A DNA stretch of 64,000 bases from Gnetum montanum (Eukaryota > Streptophyta > Gnetopsida > Gnetales > Gnetaceae), in NCBI GenBank assembly GCA_015680685.1, contig MNCI01014239.1, positions 355,827 to 419,826 of the forward strand. The letters are read 5' to 3'. The position numbers were made by a program, and so were the translations under genes. The notes under the pieces were generated by a model, which was not told where the DNA came from, made no database searches, and saw nothing but the letters and a program-made list of their open reading frames with translations. Below, one piece after another: positions 32,401 to 44,049 of the stretch. Within the stretch, counting starts at the first letter, position 1. Every line of letters starts with the position of its first letter.

Positions 32401-34134
32401 TGTCAAAAAAGAGGGACCAATGAAACACCACTAATTTTGGCCTAACACTTTGAAACAACTCAAGCCCTTTCGAAGTTTCAAGAGGTAAAACTTGACTAAG
32501 ACATGGAACTCACGGTGTCAAGTTAGCTTACCCTTAGTGTGAGTATCTCAAAAAACTTCAGGATCAAGTCAAAAATGGTCCAAATCTAAGGATTTAAGCC
32601 ATCCTCAAGGGCCACTAATGACCACTCCAAGCTTTAACATTCATGAATTCGAATTTGGAGACAAATTGTTCACATTTTCATGCTCATGCTGTCACTCATG
32701 CTGGGGTCACACTCGTAGTGTGAGTGCAGCATGAGTAACTTTCAGAGCCTAAAAATGAGTCAAAATGATCTAATTTCCAAGGTTCAAGTCATCCTCAAGA
32801 TTCATTATTGACAACTTTAGATTTCAACCTCCAATATTCTAGATTTCAAATCCAAAAATTGCAAGTTTTTGAAGCTCATGCTGTGGTCATGATGCACTCA
32901 TGTTGGCAGCATGAGTCCAGCATGAGCTACCCAAAAGTGGTGTAAAACAAGTTACATCAAGCTCAATTTTTGACTTGTAGATCATTCTCAAGGTCAATCA
33001 CAGTTAGGAATTTATTACACTTCAAGAATCATGCTTCAAAAATCAAAATTTGGTGTGAAATATGTCATTTTTGGCTCATTCACACTGAGGTCATGCTAGC
33101 AACGTGAGTGCAGTGTGAGTACTGATTAGACTCAATGGAAAGCATGAAAAACTCATGTTGAGGACATGATAAGACAAGATCAGGTCACTCTAGAAGCCCT
33201 GGTGGAACAAAAATGCCTCAAACAGCCACAAAACCACTCAAATCGACATCTTGCAGCAATTAATCTAGAGATCAAGAAGTTTCAAGCAAGCCAGAGTCAA
33301 TTTTTCTTGTTGTACATTATGATTTTTCATTGTAAATGTTCATCATTTGTGGCCCTACCAAACTCTTATGCTCCAAATTGTATCTATTTCCATGAGCATA
33401 AGCTAGATCAGGAAAGCCAACACATGTTGTAAGATACAATGTACCTAGTCAAAAATATAGCTTGCCCACACATGTCCAACTCACACATAGCTGTCCACTA
33501 GACACATGTCACATGTTTTTTTTTCCTCTCATCTCTCAGCCGTTGATTCCATCCATGAATTCCATGCCCAAACCTGGCCAAACCCTATAAATACCCCATC
33601 AATTCACATAAACAGTTGACAATTTGAAAGGTTGACTGCTTAGGAAGCACTAACCAGTGACTTTGGATGCTCAGACATACTTGACTCTTAGCATCCAAGC
33701 ACTTCTAAAACACATCACATCACCCCAAGGCTTGGCGCTTGACTTGCCATCCACATGTGCAGCTATGCTTTGACCGATGCACATCTTTTCTAAGCAATAC
33801 AATACAGTTCATTTGCGGGCCAATATTTTGTTTACTCTATTTTACATTCAATTTATGTTATGTTTGCAATACTGTTCTATATATGTTCTATTTGCATCTC
33901 ATACATTACCTTTTACATTTCGTACATCATTAGTTACGATAACCCCAGTGCAAGCCATAGTTTATGCTTGGGGAAGTCCTTGGTTGATTTGTGTGCAGAC
34001 CATCCAAGCTACTCTGCCTTCATTTCCTTTTCTAGATTGCCCACAAGAGAAGGTAGGGTCAGCTGTGTCTACCCAAAAATATTTCGGTGTTTGTTTTCCC
34101 TTCCAACGTTACACCGATGGTTTAAGTCAGTACA
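32401..34134 (+). repeat. 3' LTR of B
   Basis: 1734 bp, matching the 5' LTR end to end. Word blocks are near 32685, 32870 and 33068; TATA CTATAAATAC is at 33585; it ends GTCAGTACA. CpGs in the words are more decayed here than in the 5' copy. Confidence 0.92.
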
Positions 34135-34740
34135 TCCTCTAACTAAGGTCCTCTCTCTCACACTTCCTACTTCCCTTTTCTTCTCCTTGTAAAATGGTGG
34201 CTATTTTGTGGAAGCACTCTAGTGTCTCAAGTAGGTGTATTGGTCTTAGAGTGGAAATGCAAAGTCATTGAAAGTTTATGGCTTTGGTCTAAATTGAGGA
34301 TGAAACTTCTTAGGTCATTTTAACAACAGATTCCACAAGGGAATTCTTATGACCTCAACTTGGAACTCCCTTCCACCTTCTCTATCATCCATCCATGTTG
34401 CCATAACTCACCTCATTTCCATGTTCTTGTTATGCTTCATGTATTGGTTTGATGTGTTGGGATTCTTAAATGGATTCTTTCAGGTTGGTCTTTAACTTTT
34501 CATGACCATTGATTAACTATGGGGCCCACAGATGCTTCAATTGAGGTTATGCAAGGGAAAAAAGGGCATGAGCCTACTATGGGGAGGATCCAATTGCATA
34601 GCTCTTAGCTTGGTTAGTTAAGGTTCTTTACTTTTGACATCGCTACAATCCTACCTTTCACATTTTCCATTGCATAAACCACTCAATACCCCTTAATATT
34701 TTATTTCATTCATCCACTAAATAATTTTTTTCATTTTTTC
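34135..34740 (+). other. F post-integrase region, right part
   Basis: Resumes F after B: CTCTAACTAAGGTCCTCTC, then AAAATGGTGGCTATTTTGTG, AAGGGCATGAGCCTACTATG and GTTAGTTAAGGTTC, all with counterparts in D2 and D5. No gene. Confidence 0.75.
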
Positions 34741-34854
34741 AAATTTATGATCTTCAACACCCTCTTCTCATGTTTTTTTACTATTTTTGGTCTTATGAGC
34801 TTTGATTTGATCCTAATTTCATCCAAAAATTCCTTGTATTTGAAAAGTTTGACC

Positions 34855-34970
34855 AAGTCAATGGTGGATGTTGACTACGTTGACGAGGATTCATCAATGC
34901 AACCAACTACATCAACGAGGCCTCATCGACTAGGCCTCATTGATGGAGTGCTTAGATCCTATATATATAC
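34855..34970 (+). promoter_or_regulatory. E-word cluster plus TATA inside F, upstream of the accessory ORF
   Basis: GTTGACGAGG, CATCAATG, CATCAACGAGGCCTCATCGA and AGGCCTCATTGATGG are copies of the E-type LTR word, followed at 34959 by CTATATATATAC. This is the same word-then-TATA layout as the E-type U3 at 38560-38685, but here about 480 bp upstream of an ORF rather than in an LTR. Confidence 0.6.
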
Positions 34971-35448
34971 TATTAGATACTTTATAATTTTTTCCAAATT
35001 GCTCATAACACATGGGAAACTTTTTATAATTTTTTAGACCCCAAAACCTTCTAGAGCTCATAACACATGGGAAACTTCTCAACCATTTGTCCAAATCACT
35101 TTATTTTTTGATCTTGTGCCTACTAGAGGTAAGATCTTTCTCATGGAAGCTACAAACCTTAAGGTCTTCAATGAAAAATTAATGAAATTTTTTGGAAATT
35201 TTCCTAACTACACCAAAGGGTTAATAACCTTAATCATATATAAACATAAACGTTTTCTCAAGTTAACCCTTCCAACAAACTCCGAGATGAATTATTCATA
35301 ATAACACATAAAATAAATGATAACTAGGTTAATTAAATCAACCATAATTACAAATTAGCCAAGTGTAACTATCCTCAAGAGTTAAGATATCCTAATTATT
35401 TTAAGGTTACACAATAATTTCTAATCCAAGGTCTTATTATGATTACAG
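34971..35448 (+). other. Putative leader/intron before the F accessory ORF
   Basis: AT-rich with a near-duplicate pair (CTCATAACACATGGGAAACT at 35001-35020 and 35058-35077). It ends TTATGATTACAG|ATG, which looks like a splice acceptor right at the ORF start. A matching TTGATTGCAG|ATG precedes the homologous start on the minus strand near 47700. Confidence 0.45.
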
Positions 35449-38414
35449 ATGGCACTCAATAAAAATGTCCATAGGAAGGAGAACCCTCACAACCATAGGA
35501 GAAATGACCTAGAGCTAGAAGGGGCCAATAAGAACAAGGCCAAGAACTACTAGAGGTGACCTATGTAATGGAACCTCTTTAGGAAGAGCCCGAAGTGGAA
35601 TCTATCCAACAAATTCTAGAAGAATATGTGCCAACCAAAAAATTACAAAGAGGATAATTTCCTAGACCCACACCAGGGCTTGAGGTCACATTGACTTAAT
35701 CCTACCTAGACATCATTCGGTCCCAAGACATTCAAAGATCAGGTCTTCAAGAGATCAACTTTAGGACATTTTCGAAGAAAGCTCCAAAAGATGTTAAGAC
35801 ACAACTATAGACCTCTCCCATATGGTCAGTCATCACTTCCAGTGGAAAATGGTACATGGGAAAGACCTATCTCTTCTAGAGTAGCTAAAGGATAGAGTCC
35901 ATTGTCAAGATCGAGGACATTTAAGTATCCTACTCAGTAGAAGCCATTGCACAAGCACATGGGTTGCTTGACATAGGAACATAGCTAGCTGAATTGTCTA
36001 AAAAAGGTGATCTTATGACCGAGAGGGAGTGGACCCAGTGATGTTACAGGGTTGATCATAAGGAGTATGACATTCTCACACTGATGGAGAAAATTTATTT
36101 TAAGATTGCAGCCTATCACCTCAATCCAATGTTGAGGCCAACCAAGGTGACTGCTTTCTCCACCTAAGCATGCACCACTCTAAGGCTGAAGTTCCCTGTT
36201 AATCTTTCATAACTATTATACTTGGATATTAAAAATCATTTCAATGAATATGAATGTGGAAGGAAGACCCTACCCTTTTCATGCCTCATTAGAAAAGTTT
36301 GCAAAAGGACATGCATTGTTTACTACTCTAACAACACTCTTAGGCATCCTCCCTTGGCCTCATGGGCAAAAATCATGAAGGATAAAATGCCAGTGACAAC
36401 CCAAGAAGAGGAGTTTCCACCACCACCACCCACTTAGTAAAAAACATCAAAGGCCTATGAAACCATTAAAAATTTGAGAAAAATCCAAGAAAAACCCTTG
36501 AGTGAACAAGAGAAACAAGTAGGAATGAGTGGGATAGATCAATTTGTGTATTGGCTAGCAATGAGTCACCTTAATGAGGTGGCTTAAACAATTAGCTAGA
36601 TGGAGAGGGGTGGTCCCATTTTTTCTACTCAAATAATGTAGTTACCTTCGAGGTTGGATTCCAATGCTCAAGAGGTGATGATGTCATTAGCAACACATCA
36701 TCTACTCCCAAAAATCTGTAGGAATGCCACCACTTTTTGGTGAGGTTGAAGGAAGGAAAAGAGGCAACAGTCTTAGTGATGTAGCATCATGGGCAAGATA
36801 CAATGGTAGATGTGGTAGCTAACCATGTATTTGAAGCATTGAATGCACCCATGGCATCTGTACTAGATTTATCTGCACTCCAAGATGTGCAGATGTCTGC
36901 AAGCACAATCAGTAGGAAGTTATATACATCTCAACATGAAAAATTATTTGAACAACTAGTAGGAACTAGACAACCAACTTCAAATATCTTTGATCTTTTG
37001 GAGAACATCACCACAACCAAATCGAAGCTACTAAATGCAAGGGGAAGATGTATTATTTTGAAGGGGCAACTAGAAATGGCCCAAGAACAAAATCAATGCT
37101 TGGCCCCAAAGGTTTCTAAACTTTGTAACTGACTTGTAGAACAAATAATCCTTAGCCCACCAATGACATGAGATGAAGCTATCAAATAGCTTCAAGAATG
37201 ATTTTAGAAGGCTCAGGAGGAGGCAGTAATGGCCATCTTTAAACAATCCATAGCTAAAGTTGAAGCATACTTAATCAAAAAGTACTTGAATAAAATGCAC
37301 CAAGAGAATGAATCATTGACCACACAAATCATTGCCTATGAAATATTGATGCACAGAAAGATCAAATGCAAAAATTCATCATCAACAATCGGAGAAACTT
37401 GTCAAGGTAAACACTAAACTAAGAAAATTGGCTACAAATAATTATAATCTATCAATGGAGGAGATACGCACCTTATGCCAAAAATCCACCATCAAGATTA
37501 CTACCTGGAAAAATGAAGCACTCAAATTTGAGAAAGTAAAAAATCACTACAGGGACCAAGTTAGTTTGCAAAAAGAAGTAACATGAAAAAAAAATCCAAA
37601 TGGTAAAGTTGAAATTGAATGAAGCCCTCTAGCAACTCCAGCAAGGAAGAGAGATGTGGCAAGCCATCCTTGATGGGATTGATTCCTATGACAAAGTGGA
37701 GATCTACTTGAAGGACTTGCAAATCAAGGAGATGAAAGAGTACATGAAGTTGGCCAATCTTTGTTATGCAAATTTGGCAATGCTAACTACTAAACAACTA
37801 TGGTAAAAGTTAGAAAAACAAGTGGCTAGCTCATATCTGCTATACAAAGCTAAGTCAAACACCACAAGGACACCAAGCAAAGGCTTGAGACTACTAATGC
37901 TAAACTTGCAGTTCTTAGGGGAAAATTTAGAGATCAACAATCTATTGTTTAGAATTTAGCGAAAAAGATGAATGACTACTAGGAGTTAATGAACATAGTT
38001 AGAGCATTCAACATTGAATGCAAATAGTTTGTTACCTAGTTTGTTAATGCCACAAAGTTGTTTCTAGCAATCCTGTGTCCTTGGGATGTGCCCATTCCAA
38101 CTGACATTGAGGAAGCTACATGGATAGTTCATGATCCTAGGAGTAAGGAGCAGAAAATGAAAGCATTGCTAGATGCTTTCTGCCTCCCACCTAAAGTCAC
38201 AATAGTAGTAAGACAACTGCAACCACCTCAACCACCATCAGTGCATGAAGTCGGTGAAGGTCCCTTAGATCCTCATGAACCACCATCATCTGGGACCATT
38301 TCATCTTCTCCAATAAGCTTCACATCATCAAGGAATGTGTTGTCCAATTTTGAAGAGTTGAATCATGGTGTTCAATTTTTTATCCTAAATACTTCACTTT
38401 TTGTAATGTGTTGA
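35449..38414 (+). pseudogene. F accessory ORF between pol and 3' LTR, coiled-coil rich
   Basis: ATGGCACTCAATAAAAATGT starts a broken frame with at least 15 stops and shifts. Readable pieces are VMEPL, VESIQQILEEYVPTKKLQRG and YLDIKNHFNEYECGRKTLPF, then SCLIRKVCKR. The LPFSCLIRKVC pattern resembles plant retroelement accessory proteins, judged by eye. Then come long helices (MVDVVANHVFEALNAP, LLNARGRCIILKGQLEMAQE, LIKKYLNKMHQENESL) and a Pro/Ser tail (EPPSSGTISSSPISFTSS) to the stop at 38414. A coiled coil is likely at about 36900-37900. Athila elements often carry an extra post-pol ORF, usually called env-like; I see no clear signal peptide or membrane anchor. Confidence 0.6.
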
Positions 38415-38527
38415 TCCATACACTCCATGTTTTGTCAAGTCAATTTGTTTGTTTTGTGTGAAAAAAAGGTTAGCCAATAATCCCATACATTTTAAATTTT
38501 CTAACAAAACTTGAGGATGAGTTTCCA

Positions 38528-38543
38528 TTTAGTCATGGGGTTA
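38528..38543 (+). promoter_or_regulatory. Polypurine tract before E-type LTR
   Basis: TTTAGTCATGGGGTTA precedes the LTR start TGATAAGTTG. The upstream bases GAGGATGAGTTTCCATTTAG match D2's GAGAACGAGTTTTTATTTAG. Confidence 0.7.
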
Positions 38544-39477
38544 TGATAAGTTGCATTAAGTTAGCTGTGTCAATGAGGCTTGTCAATGTAGCCTCATAAA
38601 CAAGGCCTAGTCGATGCATCTTACTATGTGTCGATAAGGCCCCATCAATGTAGTGTTAGTTTTCTTGATTTTCAACTATAAATATACACTTACAACTACA
38701 TTTATGGCATAATAGTAGATTGTAGTTGCAAAAAATCAATTACATTTTTTTATTTAAAAGTTAGAATTGTTCCTCTAAGTGCCCACAACAAGAGTCATTG
38801 AGTGTACGGATCTTTATTTGAGCATTGTTGAACCTAAGCATGATAATGTGTGCTGCAATAAAAATGAGCTTTCTGATAAACCTTGTAGCACTTTGAATAG
38901 ATTAGCTATTTTATTTATGCATTTACTATTTCCAATTATTTATTAAATGCTTTCAAGTAGTTATTAAATATTTTCCAATTATTACATTAATGAAGTAATT
39001 AAGTGAGATAGATTACACACATAAGTATGACACTTTAATTATAACACTTATTTGCTTGGTAATCCCAGTAGCATTATCACTTAGTATACCTAGTAGTGTA
39101 GCACTTGATCATCCAACAATAGATATGTGGGTTCAAGACATGTGTGGAAAGTGGGAACGGATACTTATGTTAGCATTAGTTAAATTATTAGCTAATTAGT
39201 TAATTTAGATTAGTCAATCAAATCCATTTATATCTACAATTCAAGAACCTAACTATAAAACATAAAAATGATAAAAATTGAATGCCTCAATTACACTTAA
39301 CCATACCAATGAACATCACAAGTGTAATTGGAAAGACAATAATTGACCTTAAGACTATATTCACATTCTAAAGGGCTAGTGCACTAGAAATGACAAGGTC
39401 TATAGAATTTGACCAAATCACACATGAATGCTTTGTGATTTGTATCGTTGGACGTAGGTGTACCTGACTACTCATTA
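38544..39477 (+). mobile_element. E-type 3' LTR, probably of element F
   Basis: 934 bp, starts TGATAAGTTG, ends CTACTCATTA. U3 has the E word (TGTCAATGAGGC, AGGCCTAGTCGATGC, GTCGATAAGGCCCCATCAAT), TATA CTATAAATAT is at 38676, and R-U5 is related to D (AGTGTACGGATCTTTATTTG). The next base belongs to the 3' region of G on the other strand. Pairing with the F 5' LTR is supported only by its last ~85 bp. Confidence 0.78.
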
Positions 39478-39984
39478 ATTTTCCTTGAAGTCACACCCTA
39501 TACAAACCTTTGAATCCTTCCAAATTTAAGAAACTACCAAGGTCACCAATTTATTAAATGTTTATTTAATAAAAGGAATCTCAAACATCCAAAACAAGGA
39601 AAACCATAGAGTTTTGTAAATGGGTGGATGTTGTGGACTCATTGCCAGTTCCATGAAAAAGAAACTTTGACTGAGACATTGGTACAAAAATTCAAAAATA
39701 GAAATCAAACATTAGCAAACAAAACATAAAGCACAAACCACCATTAGTAACAACTACAATAGCACTATGTCCTATTGGCACAAAGCCCATTTTATTAGCA
39801 AAAACTTGAAAATCACACTTAAACCAGAAAAATAAAATATATAAGAAATTTTAAAATATTTAAGAAAGACTTAAATGTACTAATAATGGTGTAAAATAAG
39901 AATGATGAAAAATAGGAAAACATTTGAAAATAAAAGGTGTAAAATAAATAAATTACAAAATCAAAAATGTGAAGAACAAAAATA

Positions 39985-41330
39985 GAAAAATTGAGAAGCC
40001 ATATGGATGATTAGCATGGAGTTCCATCTCCCCCACAATTGAGTTGGAAGAAGGAGATCCAAAAAACTGAGCATGGTTGTCCATTCATTGAGGTATTTGT
40101 TGTACTAGTTTGCTTGGGCTCATGGAAAATCTTCACTTGTGGGATGTTGACCAACTGCTTTTTAGTTGGGCTCTTAGGTTTTTATATGGTAATGGCCCTA
40201 GAAGGAAAGGTTTTGTCAATTATATAAGGTCCCTCCCACAACATTTGGAACTTTATTTTCTAGGGCACATGTGTGGGGTTCCAATAGAGAACCTTATCTC
40301 TAGGTTGAAATTTCATGTTTCATATTATAAGGTTATGTCATTCCTTATTGAATGCCTTGTGTACTTTATTCAAAGATAGGGCCACTAATTGCTTTTTGTC
40401 TAGCATGTTGAGGTTGATTAATCTTTCTTTTTGTTCTAGGATTAGGTCAAGATTCAGTTCATAGGTTGTTGAGAACATATGAAGCTTAGATTGAATTGGA
40501 AGAATTGAAAGTGTTTTATACACCAACTCATAGGAAGAGTAGCCAATAGGGAGTTTCCATGTTGAGTAGTAGGCCTAAAGAGCATCGTTGTGTTTTGTGC
40601 TCTAGTCTCTCCTATATTTGCTTATGGTCCTTGTTAGGATCTTTGTGATCTCCCTATTCATTACCTCTTCTTGACCATTGGCTTGGGGATGATAGAGTGT
40701 TGTTAATTTATGTTTGACCCCCAAGAATTGCATAATTTTTTGAAAGGTGGCACCTATAAAATGAATTCCATTGTTAAAAATTAGTGCACATGGCACCCCA
40801 AACCTATTTACAACATTTTGTTATACAAATCTAGTAGTATTGGATGATGTACAATTGATGACAACTATTTCTTCTACCCATTTGGTGTAGTAGTCAACTA
40901 CTACGATGATATATGCCTTTCCATTGGACATGGGTGTGATGGGACCTATGAAATCAATACCCCATATGTCAAAGGGTTCTAGTGGTTGAATCCACTATTG
41001 AGGATCCTACGTTCATGTAGTTATCCCACCATCTCTTTGACAACATTCATAAGATTTGATAAAATTATGGTAATCTCTAAAGATTGTAGGTCAATAGTAT
41101 CCTACCATCAAGATTTTTATAGCCATGCATCTCCCTACATAGTGGCCTCTACAAGGGCCTTCATGAGCATCCTAGAGAATGTGTAATTGGTCTGTATTGG
41201 GGACATACCAATGAACCAAGCCATCAGCACACACCTTGTAAATGTATCCATTGATTTTCATGAAATATTTTGCCTAATGAAGAAACTATTGTTTCTTCCT
41301 GAAGTCCAAATCTTGTGTCATATCCTGAAT
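39985..41330 (-). pseudogene. G integrase
   Basis: The zinc finger AHEGPCRGHYVGRCMAIKIL ... SYECCQRD is followed by the core [20 protein letters not shown], then [10 protein letters not shown]. The second catalytic site reads IFNNGIHF (Asp to Asn). The third is ANGQEEVMNREI (Glu kept). The C-terminal domain ends WEGPYIIDKTFPSRA and LVNIPQVKIF near 40080. G lost the same Asp as A but not those lost in F. Confidence 0.87.
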
Positions 41331-41399
41331 GAGAACGTAAGTGAGGATGTCATCGTATCATTTTATTTCTCTAGGTACCTAGTCATTTATTGCTTTTAT

Positions 41400-43010
41400 A
41401 AAGAGAAGTTCATCTAGAAATTGATTAGAGAGTGGACTCTCCTCCTCTTTGTTATCCTATATTAACTGAGAGTGATGATTAGTGACCACATTCTTAGTTC
41501 CATTCCGATCTACCATTATGAGATTTAATTCCTACAAGATCACAAGCCACTATATGATACAAGGGCTCATTGTTGCCTTATTCATCAAGAAGTATATGGC
41601 ACTATGATTTATGTTCATAAATAACTTATAGCCAAGCACATATTGCTCAAATGTTTTAAGAGCATACATCATTATCATTAGTTCCTTCGTAGTTGTGCTG
41701 TAATTCAACTATGCATCCACAATGCTTCAACTCATGTAGTGGATGTAATATGAATGTCTCTTATCATCCAACTACATAAGCATAGCTTCCAAGGCATAAT
41801 TAGATATGTCTATCATTATATAAAATGGTCTAGACTAGTCTAGTGCTTGTAGAATTAGAGTTTCTATGAGTTTTTCTTATAACAACTAGAATGCATGTTC
41901 ACACTCCTTGGTCTAGATGAAAGGAACATCCTTCTTTGTAAGCTTAACTAATTACTTTGAAATCTTAGAGAAATTATCTATGAATTGTTAATAGTAGCTA
42001 GTGTGTCCAAGGAATGATTAGACATCTTTGATTATCTCTGGTTGACATGTGATTCCTTGGATGACCCTTAACTTTTTTAGGTCTACCTTAGTCCCATCTT
42101 ATGAAATTAGATGCCCTAGTAGTATGTCTTCCTAGATCATTAATTGTCTTTTCTACCAATTGAGCCTAAGATTTGTTTCAGCACTTCTTTTTAATACCTA
42201 CTCAAGGTGATCCAAAGCTTGCTCAAATATAGCCCCATAGGTAAAGAAGTCATCCATAAAGACTTCTACCTCACTACCAATCTACTATTGGAAAATACTA
42301 AGGACTAAGCATTGAAATGTTCCAAGGGCATTGCACAAATTGAACAACATTTTACAATATGCAAAAGTCCCATAGGGACTTGTGATTGTTGTCTTAGCCT
42401 AATCTTCTAGTGCAATTTGGATTTGGTTAGAGCCACTATAACCATCCAAGAAGCTATAATAGAATTGCTTAGAAATTATGTGTAACACTTGGTCCACAAA
42501 TGACAATGGGAAATAATTTCTAAATGTTACCATGTTCAACAATCTAAAGTTGATGCAGACCTGCCACTTACCACCTTTCTTTGGCATAATTACGAGTGGG
42601 CTAACCCACTCACTATCTACAATGGAATATATGAACCATGCCTTAAGGAGTTGTTCTATTTCCTCTTTGATGATCTACTTCGACTTGGGGTTTAGTTGCA
42701 TTTATGGCTACCTTCTTATCTTCATGGCTAAGTGAGTGTAAATGTGATGCTGGGATATCTATGGATCAATTCCAATTAGCTTAGGATATGACCAAGAAAA
42801 GGCTGTTGACCACCTATAAGAGCTTGTCTTTTTTTTTCAAGAGCAAGATTTACACTGATTATAACCAGCTTATCATTGTTTCAATATGCATGATCCATGC
42901 AATGTGATTACCAACTCTCCCCAGTAGGTATCATCATCTTCATCATCAAAGAGTTAGTGATGAACTAGCTCAAGTTCATCCATGCCTTCAACATAAGCAC
43001 ATGTTAGGCT
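41400..43010 (-). pseudogene. G reverse transcriptase and RNase H
   Basis: RT: KKGGKWQVCINFRLLNMVTF, YYSFLDGYSGSNQIQIALED (open at 42587-42399), then VEVFMDDFFTYGAIFEQALD at about 42280-42230 with the active-site MDD kept. RNase H: MIDISNYALEAML, HSYYIHYMS, LKTFEQYVLGYKLFMNINHS. Many TAG stops. No second RNase H, as in F. Confidence 0.86.
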
Positions 43011-43289
43011 CTCAGTTGGTTTCATGCATAATTTGTTGCTGTCAAAGTTAGTTGTCAGCCACTAAGTACCCTCCTATTTGGTGGCTATTGCGTATAGCCA
43101 CTTTTGAATGTTTTTTTTATGTGCACACTAATTACATGCTTTAATGATTGTACTCTTAATGAACCAAATTTTCTACATGTAATTGCAATTGTTATCGTTG
43201 TACATGATGCATAGAACATGCTTCTTCTCTAAGCATCCAAATTCATTCTTGTTGGAGATTTTCAAGGAGAGATCCCTAATGTCCATTCA

Positions 43290-43700
43290 TGCATCAACTA
43301 TGCTTAACCAAGCACATCCCATAATTATATGGAAGTGTCCTTTATAGTTTTCTACCTTGATCACCAAAAAATCCATACGATAGGACCATCTACAAATTGT
43401 GGTCACAATGTCCTTCACTAATCCCAAAGAAATAGTAATTGACTAGTATGCCAATTCCAAATGGATGTTGCTCTTCTTAAGAGGTAATAGGTTCCAAGAC
43501 TTATACATGTCATGAGAGACGAGATTGACACCAAAACCAAAATCAAGAAGAGCCTTGCATGGATCATGTTCAATGATCTGCAAGTAAATAAGAGGACTTC
43601 TCAAGTCAAATCTTTTTGTGGGAAGGTTATTAGCCTTGATCCAATTAGAAATAGCATGAGTTGGCATCATAGTGTATATCTAAGAAAACATTTGGTTTGA
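43290..43700 (-). pseudogene. G aspartic protease
   Basis: AISNWIKANNLPTKRFDLRS, then ALLDFGFGVNLVSHDMYKSW: DSG has become DFG, so the Asp is kept and the Ser replaced. LLPLKKSNIHLELAY follows, as in D5 and F. Confidence 0.82.
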
Positions 43701-44049
43701 ATGGTTCTTGAATATATTTGATGTAGAGGATGAGGGTGTTGAAGATACAGGGTGACCAATTGCATTAGGTTGTGAGGATTTGGGAGGACTATTGGGTTGG
43801 AAAAATGGTTTTTTCCTGGATCAATTATCTGAACCACTCCATTAGAAGGCCAATTGTAAATTTATAACCCTTTTAGCATTTTGCTACTATGGGTATGGGG
43901 AAATTTCACCCTATATGGATAGAGCATGAGGTAATTGGGTTGAGGGTGGAGGGATGTGTGTAGATGGATGTGGAGGATGGTAAGGATATGGATGCTCCCC
44001 TCAAGTAGATGTTTAATGAATTCAATGGTACTCTAGAGGGTAATAGTGA

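Larger units (their letters stand above)
18348..34134 (+). mobile_element. Element B: Tat/Ogre-like LTR retrotransposon lacking RT to integrase
   Basis: LTRs of 1728 and 1734 bp flank 12.3 kb. Order: 5' LTR, primer site, word-rich leader, broken gag, broken protease, UTR-like repeats, a multi-exon antisense gene, a 38-bp tandem array, 3' UTR, 3' LTR. No RT, RNase H or integrase motif is found anywhere inside. By eye the LTRs differ at roughly one position in eight to ten, so the copy is old. It sits in F: flanking GAACTCGAACAGAAT and CTCTAACTAAGG match adjacent bases in D2/D5. The TSD is poor (ACCTA versus TCCTC). Confidence 0.9.

Noticed and set aside
34135-34139. Clean target duplication for B
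   Set aside because: TCCTC versus ACCTA agree at 3 of 5 bases only; insertion is supported instead by the matching flanks in D2 and D5.
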